A stretch of 64,000 bases of DNA from Symbiodinium natans. Its lineage: Eukaryota; Sar; Dinophyceae; Suessiales; Symbiodiniaceae. Numbering within the stretch: position 1 is the first letter of the stretch; every line of letters starts with the position of its first letter. Below are positions 9,401 through 17,798 of the stretch, piece by piece. The stretch lies in contig CAJNDS010002255.1 of assembly GCA_905221605.1 (NCBI GenBank), forward strand, positions 251,001 through 315,000, read 5' to 3'. A program made the position numbers and the translations under genes. The notes below the pieces were generated by a model that saw only the letters and a list, made by a program, of their open reading frames with translations, was not told the origin of the DNA and did no database searches.

Positions 9401-10593
9401 CCTCCTTTGGGGTTTGGGTACCCCTTGGGCTTTCCTTGTGTTCCTTTCCCTGGACCTTGTTTTGAGTAGCTTCCCTTGGCGCCTTTTGCTGAAGACCAGC
9501 AATCGGCTGCCTTGTGTCCTGTTCTTCCGCAGTTGTTGCAGGTTCCCAGAAACTTCGTTTTCTGCTGGTGCTTGCCTAGGCCTTTCCCAACAGATGAAAC
9601 ATCCATCGGGTCGCCAAGGGCTTCTTTGCCAGCGATCTGGGTCGTCGAAAACGCTTTCAAAGTCTTGCCCGTGCGGTGTTCCACATACCGTGTAACTTCT
9701 TCAAGCAAGTCTTCGAAACCCGCAAACTTCGACTGGTTCAACTGCACATGAGCTTCCAAGTCTTGTGGCAACATGGATTCCAAAGCTGCAATCTTGATCT
9801 CTTCTGGAATCTTTCCTCGATTTCCGGAAGCATCCTTTCTTTTCTCATACGATGCGATTGCATCAAGCCATTCTTCGATCGCTTGAGGCAGGTGTTCAAG
9901 CTTTTTTTTCTGGGGGTTGATCACCGACTTGAGCATGGATCTTTTCCTGGATGCTGTAGCCGGATCATACCTCCGAGCTAGTCTTCGCCAAGCCTCAAAC
10001 CCGTTCGTGTTGCAGTTGATGACAATCGCAAACGGCTCTTTCGCAGTCACCATCTGCAATGCAGACGACAACTCCATTGACTTGTCGAAGAGCTTTGGTA
10101 TTCGATCTATTTCGTCGACCTTCTCGCCAAAAGCTTCCGATAGCTCATCCGACGAAATGCTTTTCTCTCTTTCTTCGCACCATTCCAGAACTTCTCGTAG
10201 CTCTGGATAGATTGAGCACACATATGCCGTCATTCTGTGCCTCCAAGGAAGATACTGTTCTGCATCTCCCGAAAACATGCTCGGCTTTCCAAGCCCTTTT
10301 GTGTCTACCAACACCATCTTCCCTTTGTCGCTCGACGAGCTTCTCATAGCCTCCACCAGTTCTTTGTCTCGCTCTCTCAATGCATTCTGCAATGTTTGTC
10401 CCATCTCTCGGACAACATTCGGTATCGTGCCCAGCTGCCCTTGCGCAGCTAAGGCCGCTTGCGTAGCCTCGTTTGTCCGCTGCTGACTTTCTGTTCTCAC
10501 TTGCTCCAAGTCCTGTTGGTGTTGCTGCGCTTGGCGCGCGAGTTCTTGCCTCAGCGCTGCAATTTCTTGCGCTAGCTGTTCTGGAGTTGCCAT
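6211..10593 (-). CDS. gag: copia Gag-protease polyprotein, 1460 aa
   Basis: Supplies the particle protein and aspartic protease. It begins at ATG 10593, the first in-frame ATG after the primer site. A coiled coil rich in Gln/Glu covers about 1-85, a copia Gag domain about 100-320, and a CCHC zinc knuckle uses C352, C355, H360, C365. Then comes a very long basic and acidic low-complexity stretch (Lys/Gly-rich, then Glu/Lys-rich) to about 1290, with an 18-residue tandem repeat encoded at 8356-8465. The retroviral-type protease is at the C terminus, with D1321 in FDSG, and the frame ends just after a GVYVFDL motif. Copia Gag is usually far shorter; the extended charged region is the odd feature. 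Confidence 0.93.
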   Translation of the reverse strand: MATPEQLAQEIAALRQELARQAQQHQQDLEQVRTESQQRTNEATQAALAAQGQLGTIPNVVREMGQTLQNALRERDKELVEAMRSSSSDKGKMVLVDTKGLGKPSMFSGDAEQYLPWRHRMTAYVCSIYPELREVLEWCEEREKSISSDELSEAFGEKVDEIDRIPKLFDKSMELSSALQMVTAKEPFAIVINCNTNGFEAWRRLARRYDPATASRKRSMLKSVINPQKKKLEHLPQAIEEWLDAIASYEKRKDASGNRGKIPEEIKIAALESMLPQDLEAHVQLNQSKFAGFEDLLEEVTRYVEHRTGKTLKAFSTTQIAGKEALGDPMDVSSVGKGLGKHQQKTKFLGTCNNCGRTGHKAADCWSSAKGAKGSYSKQGPGKGTQGKPKGYPNPKGGQPNPKGTKGPKAGKGKGKTSSGKGKGKAKKGKGKGKYTNSLEEATGDEEWQEEGTQNEEPWEQDEWTGEQSWEEWPEESEWNEGNGLLIGGLEGRKEKKEEKTKEKTEERETKKGKSSAAVSGPSGSGGPTRKMPGFGDRLRNAGIDPEQLEGLNDDEAQELQDALLESLAALQARRAKARNTQPEEAVPAKAKAKEEAKASSSASLGARPRPAFVRPPSGPPPPKEKVSGSTKPAEPVKPPSVRAKAAQVLPRPKYTSESSTPKSGGRVPVPGSVRPAEPRGPPPVKTRGSRERGRSLERAPKSPRTSGKEPKKHEEERNREKASGSEDPKKHEEERNKEKASGSEETKGSRYKPKKKLTLRVMRELKSKEDWAKMNYSQRREHQERIRHLLPPGTVGQQILKKQGSACSACRSRRRKTRKAVQEYLARTRKEYESLKRPPPVGLARSLLRREGMLKPPGERKGPSKKGPKEEKEASEESEGKSVEPPSSGQEEWSEEEEPKESDETVEVNEEEEEQGPPGRKKPTSHSGVSPAGGFELEVEELQPERRPKEPSEKEKAHAREEHAARMRALQGQQLAPAEAKPKAEAKAIAKASDATADATSMSSSAAMQNMLQGSLLGSLTQDRGRLLKRLEEFKKEEMSEDDFEEKSQIEAELESILEQIAKLKERGLARPAPKAAGRLDQSVRDARYRAAIAKGMSHAKAWKEEKGRRRAAQQRQQGEKERATLNVEMQEAWAKHFTTVPGRKEDKVQVDAVETVTIDSSGKEIDPSTVRSSVAVPLTRKERTYYRQEYEEELKPRKEKVEKPPDPERRRRVNEKRAMRRKRLANKNKGKGKQKGKQESKTRGEKRKEPPEEDEDEEDEDEDWGDWKKPPRDPDEPRDPPEGEALVASVETTMATNAVSASGGRGSQRGQERVEVNFDSGAAVTVVPLKFGNGNEKPREEMKFKTASGENIADHGPIKLKGTTSTGNNATLHGRLADVHRVLGSASDICRTHHAVLGDNGGYLIPKQNAFGKEFNMMMRKLVRKYRDDPRSATRLHVRRGVYVFDLSCSPFPGQQDA
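6232..6238 (-). promoter_or_regulatory. -1 ribosomal frameshift slippery heptamer C CCT TTT
   Basis: In the gag frame the codons read TCC CCT TTT CCG; the heptamer C CCT TTT fits X XXY YYZ exactly. It lies 18 nt before the gag stop codon (6211-6213). Slipping one base back continues directly into the pol frame, which is open across the overlap. No convincing stem was found 5-9 nt downstream; a weak GGTGA/TCACC pair starts about 28 nt away. The assignment is by sequence form only. Confidence 0.7.
8356..8465 (-). repeat. 54-bp tandem repeat inside gag
   Basis: Two adjacent 54-bp units encode an 18-residue repeat (core KHEEERN, EKASGSE). In-frame expansion of the charged Gag region. Confidence 0.85.
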
Positions 10594-10846
10594 TTCTCCT
10601 TTCTCTACCTCCTTGGGCCGATTCGCCCAAGTGGTTCAATCCTCCCGAGGGTGTGTCCTTGACAACAACCTCCTGAAAGTCTGCGTCCCCAGCAAAGTCT
10701 GAAGATGCAATCCCAAATTGTGCCAGATGCGTTGCAGCCGGCGAATCCGCTGCAAACGTCGAACCAATCGTGCCCAACGTTCCTGGATGATCCTGCTTCT
10801 TCGTGCTCTGCGGCAACAGGTTCCACACATACGAAGCGGCTTCAAC
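10594..10846 (-). other. copia 5' leader
   Basis: Untranslated leader between the primer site and the gag ATG. Overlapping open frames here do not look coding. A packaging signal would be expected in this place, but none can be recognised by eye. Confidence 0.5.
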
Positions 10847-10864
10847 CGAGTCGCTCCGCTACCA
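10847..10864 (-). promoter_or_regulatory. primer-binding site, initiator tRNA-Met type
   Basis: Directly adjoining the 5' LTR, the minus strand reads TGGTAGCGGAGCGACT. Its complement ends CTCCGCTACCA, the form of a eukaryotic initiator tRNA-Met 3' end (A discriminator plus CCA). Copia elements usually prime with this tRNA. The exact match to the host tRNA was not checked. Confidence 0.75.
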
Positions 10865-10986
10865 TGAACGGAGATTAAGTTTGGGCTAATCTACCAGCAC
10901 ACCTTTTTCCAGGCTTGAGCCAACAACGATATCGTAAGAGGTGAAACATCCATCCTGTAACCTATGAAAACTCTCACATCGAATCA
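10865..10986 (-). repeat. 5' LTR of the copia element
   Basis: 122 bp, identical to 1780-1901. It should hold the promoter and RNA start. The spliced-leader-like TTGGCTCAAG lies at 10923-10914 on the minus strand. Confidence 0.95.
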
Positions 10987-10991
10987 GGCTT
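10987..10991. repeat. target-site duplication, right copy
   Basis: GGCTT, matching 1775-1779. The following 10992-11235 is AT-richer host sequence with no visible gene. Confidence 0.9.
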
Positions 10992-11237
10992 TCGTATATT
11001 AACTTATAGCTACCTTAATAATACTATATTTGTAAGGTAAACGAAGTGACGGGAATACACGAAGATAACGAGTGATAAGAGCCCGCTCTCTTCGTTCTAG
11101 TTTGTTATGCTTATAGTCTTTTTCACAGGCGAAACAAAAGATATCCTGTAAACGCCCGCACAATATGATTCTTTATCAATTTCCTTCGCGTAAACATATT
11201 CATGCGATCGCAGGCTCACTTATAGAATGAATATTAG

Positions 11238-11365
11238 TGGGTTTAGGGTTTAGGGTTTAGGGTTTAGGGTTTCGGGTATAGGGTTTAGGGTTTAGGGTTT
11301 CGGTTTTAGGGTTTAGGGTTTAGGGTTTCGGGTTTCGGGTTTAGGGTGTAGGGTTTAGGGTTCTT
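11238..11365 (+). repeat. TTTAGGG array with TTTCGGG variants
   Basis: About 17 units with point variants (TTTCGGG, TATAGGG, TGTAGGG), which suggests an older interstitial array. Confidence 0.9.
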
Positions 11366-11495
11366 CGTTCTTCATAAGAAACCTCCATCCGCCGCTGGCG
11401 CCTCTAGCGGCGGCGGTCGGGAAGTCAGCGTGCGGGCCTTGGCTATGCGGGTCTTGGCCAGCCGTTGCGGGGTTTAGTAGCATCTCGCCCCCGTG

Positions 11496-11576
11496 GTTCT
11501 GAGTAGGGAATTGGGAATGAGGGCCCTATATATCCCTTTAAAGGCTCATAGAGGGTATCATTCCCTACTAAGAACC
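11496..11576. mobile_element. hairpin MITE, family D, copy 2
   Basis: Same ends as the copy at 1421-1512 (GTGGTTCTGAGTAGGGAAT, then TCATTCCCTACTAAGAACCA) and the same inner GAGGGCCCTATATAT motif. The inverted repeats are shorter and less perfect. Confidence 0.7.
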
Positions 11577-11734
11577 AGCCAGTAGTAGCATGGAGATGTG
11601 GAGCTCAATGCTCCTGAAGCATGCTGATTCTAACTGAAGAGTACCGTGCTAGGGTGACACATCGTGCCAGCAACAGGTGATCCTTCGTTTCTATACGGTG
11701 GCGTTTATAGCAACTTCAGGACTGCTGCTGGGAC

Positions 11735-11905
11735 ATATAGATGTTTCAAAACTTGAAGAATGGCAAGAGTACTCTGAAGGGATTCTTCTCGATTTGAAAG
11801 AGTATAGAAAGAGGATGCAATGCCAGCCATATGGATGTGTCAAAGCTCAAGGAATGGCAAGTACTCTGAAGAGATTCTACTAGATTTGGGAGTATATTAA
11901 GAAGG
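11735..11905 (+). repeat. two-copy tandem duplication of about 92 bp
   Basis: A unit beginning ATAGATGTTTCAAAACTTGA is followed by a diverged second copy beginning ATGGATGTGTCAAAGCTCAA. On the plus strand copy one reads as DVSKLEEWQ in a short open frame (11677-11883), and copy two keeps DVSKLKEWQ in another frame. It may be a decayed coding repeat. The surrounding 11577-12230 shows nothing else I can support. Confidence 0.55.
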
Positions 11906-12414
11906 GCGCAATGAAAGCCTTTGAAAACCCCAAATTCCAACATGCCTGTGGACCTAGTCATTGTTTTTCTCGGCCCGATGCTCGCTCCCTCATGCTTCTT
12001 GCAGCTGGGCGGAAGAGCACGTGCTCCTTGACCTGGGGTTGAGCTGAGGTTGGCGCGCACATCAAGTAGGGGGGGAGGGGGGTGAAGGGATGATTGACAT
12101 AAGCTTAAATCCTAAATCCATCTCCTCGGGGCAGACTCTCTTATAGCAAACTTACAAGAACGTTCTTCACGGCTCCAAAGCGGGCCAGGGTTCAGCAAGG
12201 CACTACGACTCCGAAAGCGAACCCTAAATGGCGAACGCAAACCCCCCAGACCTGAAAAAACCCAAACCCTGGACCCTAAACTTCCCTAGGCCTCAAATCT
12301 CAAACCCCAAGTCCCAAACCCGTACACCCCAAAACCCTCAGCTTCCCCAAAGCTCCCCAAAAGCCCATTTTAAAAACCCCCAAGAAGCCCAAAAAGCCCG
12401 GCTTTTGGGGCCCG

Positions 12415-12530
12415 CGCCCATTCGTGGTCGGCATCATCTCCGCCGGGCTCCAGCAGTGCAGGCTCGGCCTGCGAGCCGCATCTTCCGGACTCTTTGCTGG
12501 GCTCCCCAAAGAGGTTCAGGGCGTGAGGGA
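12415..12530 (-). CDS. exon-like segment, unknown protein
   Basis: The minus strand has a continuous GC-rich frame containing NLFGEPSKESG and LLEPGGDDADHEW. The acidic composition and absence of repeats suggest coding. Splice ends were not resolved and the family was not recognised. The plus strand is also open here, so strand is not certain. Confidence 0.3.
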
Positions 12531-12826
12531 TTGTTGTTGGGTTTTATTGGGTTTTATTGGGTTTTTATGCGGCTTTTTTGTTGGGTTTTATTGGGCTTTA
12601 TTGGGTTTTATGAGGGCTTTTTGTTGGGTTTAGGGTTCTAGGGCTTAGGGACGTGAAAGGTTTAGGGAAGTTTGCCGCTTGGGGGACTCAGGGGAGCTTA
12701 GGGGCTTGTATGGGGGTTTAATGGTCCAGGGAGTCTGCGGCAGGCTCAACAAGTCTCAGGAGATCCCCAACCCTTCTTGAGCAATCCTACCAGACCTGAT
12801 GATTCAGCGGGGCCGATGACATGCGC

Positions 12827-12901
12827 AAACACGCCCTGCACGCACGGGCAAGAGCTCCATGAGAGTTCTCTGGCCTCGTAGTAGGCAATGGTCATGTTCA
12901 C
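12827..12901 (-). CDS. exon-like segment with VNMTIAYYEARELSW
   Basis: A CAG acceptor lies just upstream (12902-12904). The phase-0 frame begins VNMTIAYYEARELSW and contains a Cys-Pro-Cys. A GC donor after 25 codons would give a 75-nt exon, the length seen repeatedly at 31-40 kb; the frame stays open further. Family not recognised. Confidence 0.4.
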
Positions 12902-13127
12902 CTGCAGCAATGGGTTGTCTGGGACTCGCGGCAGCTCCGTCAGCCGTCTGCGCGGTGCTGACTGTACGGAATTTGGGAGTTAGCAGCCACGAGCCGCATT
13001 GACCAATGCTCAGGTACACAAGTCATGCTGGCACATGCCCGTAAACCCCTAAATAAACCCTAGACCCTACACCCTACACCACTACATGGTCACTACATCA
13101 CTACGTGCTCCAAAGCCGCTCCTCTCT

Positions 13128-13238
13128 ACGGACTTTTGTCTTCTGAAGGGATCTGCGGGCCCAGCTGATCGGCACATGAACACCTTGTTCACGAATACGA
13201 TCAAGTACTCACCCAGCACCTGAGCCGCGAGCGTGAGG
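13128..13238 (-). CDS. exon-like transmembrane segment
   Basis: The minus frame carries a hydrophobic helix (QVLGEYLIVFVNKVF) followed by a polar tail with PADPFRR. This is typical of a membrane-spanning exon. Ends uncertain. Confidence 0.4.
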
Positions 13239-13604
13239 AGCTACTCTAACTACACAAATTGTAGTTACGACAGCTTGTATCTCGGACATTTTTTGCCATG
13301 ACTGAGAATGAACTCAAATTCTTGTCATCATATTCTTGTGTACGCCTGTATGTTCGCACCCTGATGGACCTCCCTTTCCTGGCAGAGGCTGGAGCATGCA
13401 GGAGCCCCGAGGAAAGCCAGGTGTCCATGGCCGCAACGCGGAACAGTAGACCTGGAACGTCCAGTTCACTTTCTGTGGAAGGATCCGCAGATCAGTTTTG
13501 TGGGGTTCGGGGCTAGGGTAAGGAGGGGATTCGGCGCTTTTGCCATCGTGCACAAGACATGCTTTCAGTGCGAGGCAAGTGTGTCAAGGTGGGGGCTTCC
13601 GAAG

Positions 13605-13760
13605 ATCATTGAGCCTCCGGCCAATTGCCGAGTTCCAATTGGAGGCCACCACGAAAAGGCAGCAGGTTGTCCCATCCTACAAGGTCGCCACTCTTGATCC
13701 AGAACTCATCAACCCTTACATGTCAACACAGCTGGCTCAGGGATTCGGTGGTGGCTTCTA
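13605..13760 (+). CDS. exon-like segment on the plus strand
   Basis: The plus frame reads AEFQLEATTKRQQVVPSYK and continues to a Gly-rich end (QLAQGFGGGF), while the minus frames are broken. It is one of few plus-strand candidates in the window. Family unknown. Confidence 0.35.
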
Positions 13761-13974
13761 GGTCCCAAGCTCTAAACCTTCTTGCGAACCCGAAATGCAG
13801 ACACGGGCACCTGCTGCCAAGTAGGGGCTTAACAGCTTGGCGCCAAAAAAAGGAATCAGAAAGATGCGCGTTTACATTCATATGTACACATATATCGAAT
13901 TTCTACGCCCCCACCCTAAACCCTAAACCCCCTAAACCCTAAACCCCCTGAACCCTAAACCCTCAAGCCTAAGC

Positions 13975-14090
13975 CGGACGAGGACATGCTCCCAGGGTCC
14001 GCAGCCCCGCAGAGGAAGAGCGTGGTGTTGACCAGCGCTAAGAGGTCGGCGAAGGGCGGAAGAAGCAAGGCCTGTCAATGCTTGAGGAGT
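13975..14090 (-). CDS. exon-like hydrophobic segment
   Basis: The minus frame contains LLLPPFADLLALVNTTLFLC and then GAADPGSM, a plausible membrane helix. The plus frame is also open and basic, so the call is weak. Confidence 0.25.
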
Positions 14091-14339
14091 TCAGGGTTTC
14101 GGGTTTAGAGTTTAAAGTTTAATTAGGGTTTAAGGCTTCGGGTAGGGTTTGGGGTTTGAGGTTTAGGAGTTAAGCCTTGAGGTGCTTTTGGGCTCTGAAA
14201 AAATATGGCATCTAAAGAAGGGTTTCATACGGCTTGGGGGTCGAACTCCTCACTGATAGCCTGGGCCCCCAAAACCCTAAGCCCCCGACAGCGAAGAAGG
14301 CCGAATGCCGTGGCTGAAGCCTTCACACGGCTGGCTGGG

Positions 14340-14530
14340 GCTTTTTATACAGGACATATGATACATGATATATGGTATCTAATACATGATATTTGGTATA
14401 TGATGTTTAATACATGATATGTGCTCTATTATATGATATATGATGTGGGATGTATGACGACCAGATATATGCCACATGATGTGTGACATAGGATATGCGG
14501 CTTAGGTGATATGATATTGTTATGATGTAA
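14340..14530. repeat. ATGATATATG-rich degenerate microsatellite
   Basis: Repeated ATACATGATAT, ATATGATATATGATG and related AT-rich units. No gene. Confidence 0.7.
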
Positions 14531-14550
14531 CTTAATTACTTACTTACTTA

Positions 14551-14567
14551 AACACACACACACGCAC

Positions 14568-14633
<66 letters not shown>

Positions 14634-14778
14634 ACACACACCCACACACACACACACACACCCAACACCCACACCACCGCACACACGCACGCACACCACG
14701 CACACACACGCCACGCACACGCAACACACACGCACGCACACACACGCACACTCACACACCACACCACGCACACGCACT

Positions 14779-14809
<31 letters not shown>

Positions 14810-14839
14810 CACACACACACAACACACACCCACACACAC

Positions 14840-14875
<36 letters not shown>

Positions 14876-15224
14876 ACACACACACCCACACACACACACC
14901 ACCCACACACACCACACCCACACCACACACACACACACACACACACACACAACACACGCACACACACACACACACATAGCACACACACCACACCCTACAC
15001 CACACACCCCACCACCTACACACACTACCACAACCCACCCACACACACCTACCACACCTACCACAACCCACAACACACACACACACACCACCTACAACTA
15101 CACCTACACACACACCCACACCACCAACATACACCACACACCCTACACCCACCTACACCTACCACCTACTACACCACACTACCACCCCACACTACAACCT
15201 ACACCCCTCACCCTACACCCCTAC
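14551..15224. repeat. CA dinucleotide microsatellite, interrupted
   Basis: Long runs of CA with interspersed CG, CCA and CTA. Long open frames across it in several phases translate to Cys/Val-only strings and are artefacts. Confidence 0.95.
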
Positions 15225-15840
15225 ACACCTACACACCTACACCCCTACACCCCTACACCCGTACACCCCTACACCCCTACACCCCTACACACCTACACAC
15301 CCACACACCCACACACCTACACACCTACACACCTACACACCTACACACCCACACACCTACACACCTACACACCTACACACCTACACACCTACACACCTAC
15401 ACACCTACACACCTACACACCTACACACCTACACACCTACACACCTACACACCCACACACCTACACACCTACACACCTACACACACCTACACACCTACAC
15501 ACCTACACACCTACACACCTACACACCTACACACCTACACACCTACACACCTACACACCTACACACCTACACACCTACACACCTACACACCTACACACCT
15601 ACACACCTACACACCTACACACCTACACACCTACACACCTACACACCTACACACCTACACACCTACACACCTACACACCTACACACCTACACACCTACAC
15701 ACCTACACACCTACACACCTACACACCTACACACCTACACACCTACACACCTACACACCTACACACCTACACACCTACACACCTACGCACCTACGCACCT
15801 ACGCACCTACACACCTACACACCTACACACCTTTGCACCT
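15225..15840. repeat. ACACACCT octanucleotide satellite
   Basis: About 75 copies of an 8-bp unit, nearly perfect from about 15300 to 15790 with a few CCACACAC and CGCACCT variants. It passes into CTACTACACCAC units at 15840-15900. Confidence 0.95.
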
Positions 15841-15904
15841 ACACCTACTACTACACCACCTACTACACCACCTACTACACCACCTACTACACCACCTACA
15901 CCGA

Positions 15905-16030
15905 CCTACACCCACACCTGCGGCTGGTAGCGTCCTATCATCCCTGAAAGTTGCAGCAAACGCTCGCGCTGTTGTCCAAGCTCCTTTGGCCCTTGCAGCT
16001 TCTTGGCTCTGAAGAGCGCAATTCTGCGCT
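15905..16030 (-). CDS. coding-like segment just downstream of the U-box frame
   Basis: In a different frame from the U-box ORF, the minus strand stays open across its stop codon and reads LERRIALFRAKKLQGPKELG and then QQRERLLQLSGMIGRY, typical alpha-helical coding sequence. It could be a C-terminal exon of the U-box gene reached by splicing, or the result of a frameshift. Confidence 0.4.
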
Positions 16031-16798
16031 CTAATCGAACAACTCGGGGTAGATGACCAACTCCTCCTCCTCCTCCTCCGCACCCTCGCCAACGATTGCA
16101 GCCATTGCCTGCTTCAATCTCGTAGTAGCAACGTGGTGATCTGTGACATTTTTCATCATCTTGCGAACCTCGACGGTCAAACGCCTGTGTGCAAGGAGCA
16201 CATTCAGGCGATTGTGGTCATGATCTTCGAGGCGCACCACATCATCGCAGGAGAGCGTCCCTACTACCTCCATGGCGTCCTCTTCACTGAGGCGGGTGAG
16301 CTTACTCAGCAGATCTCTGCTTACCCCATTCCGAGATATCAAGGCCTTTGTCAAGAAGATGTCGAGGCTCTTCATCACTGAACTGCCGCCGGGCGTAAAC
16401 CACGGAATGCACTCCTCGGCCTTTTGCACAAGTGCCTCAATATCATCCAGCAGCTGCTCATCCATCAAGAACGGTGTGAGTTTGGCTGCTTCTGACTCCC
16501 ATGAAGCCACGTACTCAACAACTGCATTTTTTGCCAACAGGTTCGGGAAGAGCGTCTTACTTTGCAATGCGTCATTTGACATTGGGCTCCTGCACGAGCG
16601 TGAAGCTGTTCCACCGAAGTGGCGCTGAATTGCCGCCCTTTCATAGGTGTATCCATCAGCAGCTGTCACTGGATCCTTCAGAAGTTCGTGCGTGATAGGA
16701 CACAGGAGGTGGTCCTTGGGGCCAGACAGCATTTCTTGCACACGCATCTGCAAGAGCTGCAGGGTCTTGCTGCGGCCATCGCCACTTGCAAGTGCCAT
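16031..16798 (-). CDS. U-box domain protein (putative E3 ubiquitin ligase), 255 aa
   Basis: U-box proteins bind ubiquitin-conjugating enzymes and promote ubiquitin transfer. The U-box lies at about residues 30-99: it opens with DHLLCPITHELLKDPV, continues DGYTYERAAI, and closes with a PN-LAK-AV segment, the usual consensus without zinc ligands. The rest is helical, with an acidic run of six Glu near the C terminus. Start ATG at 16798 is fixed by an in-frame stop 18 nt upstream; stop TAG at 16031-16033. No other domain is recognised. The protein is short and apparently intronless, unlike neighbouring coding pieces, so a retroposed copy is possible. A coding-like frame continues past its stop (15905-16030). 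Confidence 0.85.
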   Translation of the reverse strand: MALASGDGRSKTLQLLQMRVQEMLSGPKDHLLCPITHELLKDPVTAADGYTYERAAIQRHFGGTASRSCRSPMSNDALQSKTLFPNLLAKNAVVEYVASWESEAAKLTPFLMDEQLLDDIEALVQKAEECIPWFTPGGSSVMKSLDIFLTKALISRNGVSRDLLSKLTRLSEEDAMEVVGTLSCDDVVRLEDHDHNRLNVLLAHRRLTVEVRKMMKNVTDHHVATTRLKQAMAAIVGEGAEEEEEELVIYPELFD

Positions 16799-16975
16799 CA
16801 GGCTGCAAAGCAGGCGCTAGCATACTATGAGGAACAAGAGGAAGGCATAGGGTTTGTGAGAAGGATGTGGGTTGCTTGGTACACCTCCGGCTATTGCCCG
16901 GCACACGCATACACATGGTGCCACGAACTCGTCCCATCCATGCAGGATCGAAGTATGGGAATGCTGGGGTTTGGG

Positions 16976-17076
16976 GGGGTTTAGGGCTTAGGTTAGGGTT
17001 TAGGGTTTAGGGTTTAGGGTTTAGGGTTTGGGGTTTGGGGTTTGGGGTTTAGGGTTTAGGGTTTAGGGTTTAGGGT
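16976..17076 (+). repeat. TTTAGGG array
   Basis: About 13 units, some TTTGGGG variants. Confidence 0.9.
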
Positions 17077-17084
17077 GCTGACTG

Positions 17085-17180
17085 GTGTAGCCTCCACTGA
17101 TTGCTGTCTGTCCCCCGGAACTGGCACGGCTTCGGGAAGTTGTCTGGAAAGCAGGTCGGGCGTTCGGTGCATACATCATA
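17085..17180 (-). CDS. exon-like segment with FPDNFPKPCQF
   Basis: The minus frame contains CFPDNFPKPCQFRGTDSNQW. Weak support: composition and absence of stops only. Confidence 0.25.
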
Positions 17181-17374
17181 CGTTGCAGTGTTTTGAAAAG
17201 CATAATATGATGACATCTGATAATGTGCTATGTTTGATAAAAGATATTATCATATTCAAATATGTCTCTGGGATCGTATTGTGTTCGATCATTTTCGAAC
17301 ATATGCTCCTTTAAACTGTATTATGATTCATCATAGTACTTTCTATGCCAAATTGCGTTGCAAACGCAACTCTG

Positions 17375-17501
17375 GGGCGGCCCATTCCCGCCTGAAGAGG
17401 ATCGCAGACTGCGCGATGAAGCCAAGGGTTGCGATCGCCAGGGTCATCATGAGCAACAGGAGCGTGTACTCCTGTCCCACTGCCGCGGCTACTGATGCCA
17501 T
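17375..17501 (-). CDS. exon-like transmembrane segment
   Basis: The minus frame reads EYTLLLMMTLAIATLGFIAQ and then SAILFRR: one strong membrane helix ending in Arg-Arg. A CAG acceptor precedes the Glu codon. It lies between two telomere-type arrays, probably intronic. Confidence 0.45.
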
Positions 17502-17504
17502 AAC

Positions 17505-17549
17505 TTAAACCCTAAACCCTAAACCCTAAACCCTAAACCCTAAACCCTT
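17505..17549 (-). repeat. CCCTAAA array
   Basis: Six units between two membrane-segment exon candidates. Confidence 0.9.
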
Positions 17550-17554
17550 ATCAC

Positions 17555-17735
17555 GGAACTCTCACAGTGATATGTACTGATAGTAGCAGCTTGAGTGGTG
17601 CAGAGCATAGCAAAGACCCATGCAACCATTAAGGCCAGAACATTCGGAGTAAGAAGCGGCACAGCTGCCATTGCTTTAGCAACAGCCACAGTACCGGCAA
17701 GAGGGGCAAAACAAGAAACGCTGGTAGCCGGCAAG
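17555..17735 (-). CDS. exon-like transmembrane segment
   Basis: The minus frame carries PLLTPNVLALMVAWVFAMLC flanked by small residues and then polar sequence: a second strong membrane helix close to the one at 17375-17501. A pair of membrane exons of one gene is likely but unproven. Confidence 0.45.
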
Positions 17736-17798
17736 CAAGAAGCAGACCCTCACCCCAAAACTCAAGTCTTGAACCCAAGATCATGCCAATTGAGCCCC

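Larger units (their letters stand above)
1780..10986 (-). mobile_element. complete Ty1/copia LTR retrotransposon, 9207 bp
   Basis: All structural parts are visible, in minus-strand order: 5' LTR (10865-10986), primer-binding site (10847-10864), gag-protease ORF (10593-6211), -1 frameshift heptamer (6238-6232), integrase-RT-RNase H ORF (to 1985), polypurine tract (1910-1902) and 3' LTR (1901-1780). The LTRs are identical over 122 bp, start TG and end CA, and are flanked by the 5-bp duplication GGCTT. The order integrase before reverse transcriptase places it in Ty1/copia. Both ORFs are uninterrupted, so insertion was recent and the copy may be autonomous. The LTRs are unusually short for an element this long. 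Confidence 0.96.

Noticed and set aside
14540-15152. Long minus-strand open frames of Cys and Val in the CA region
   Set aside because: They are translations of the CA microsatellite and exist in several frames; no real protein composition.
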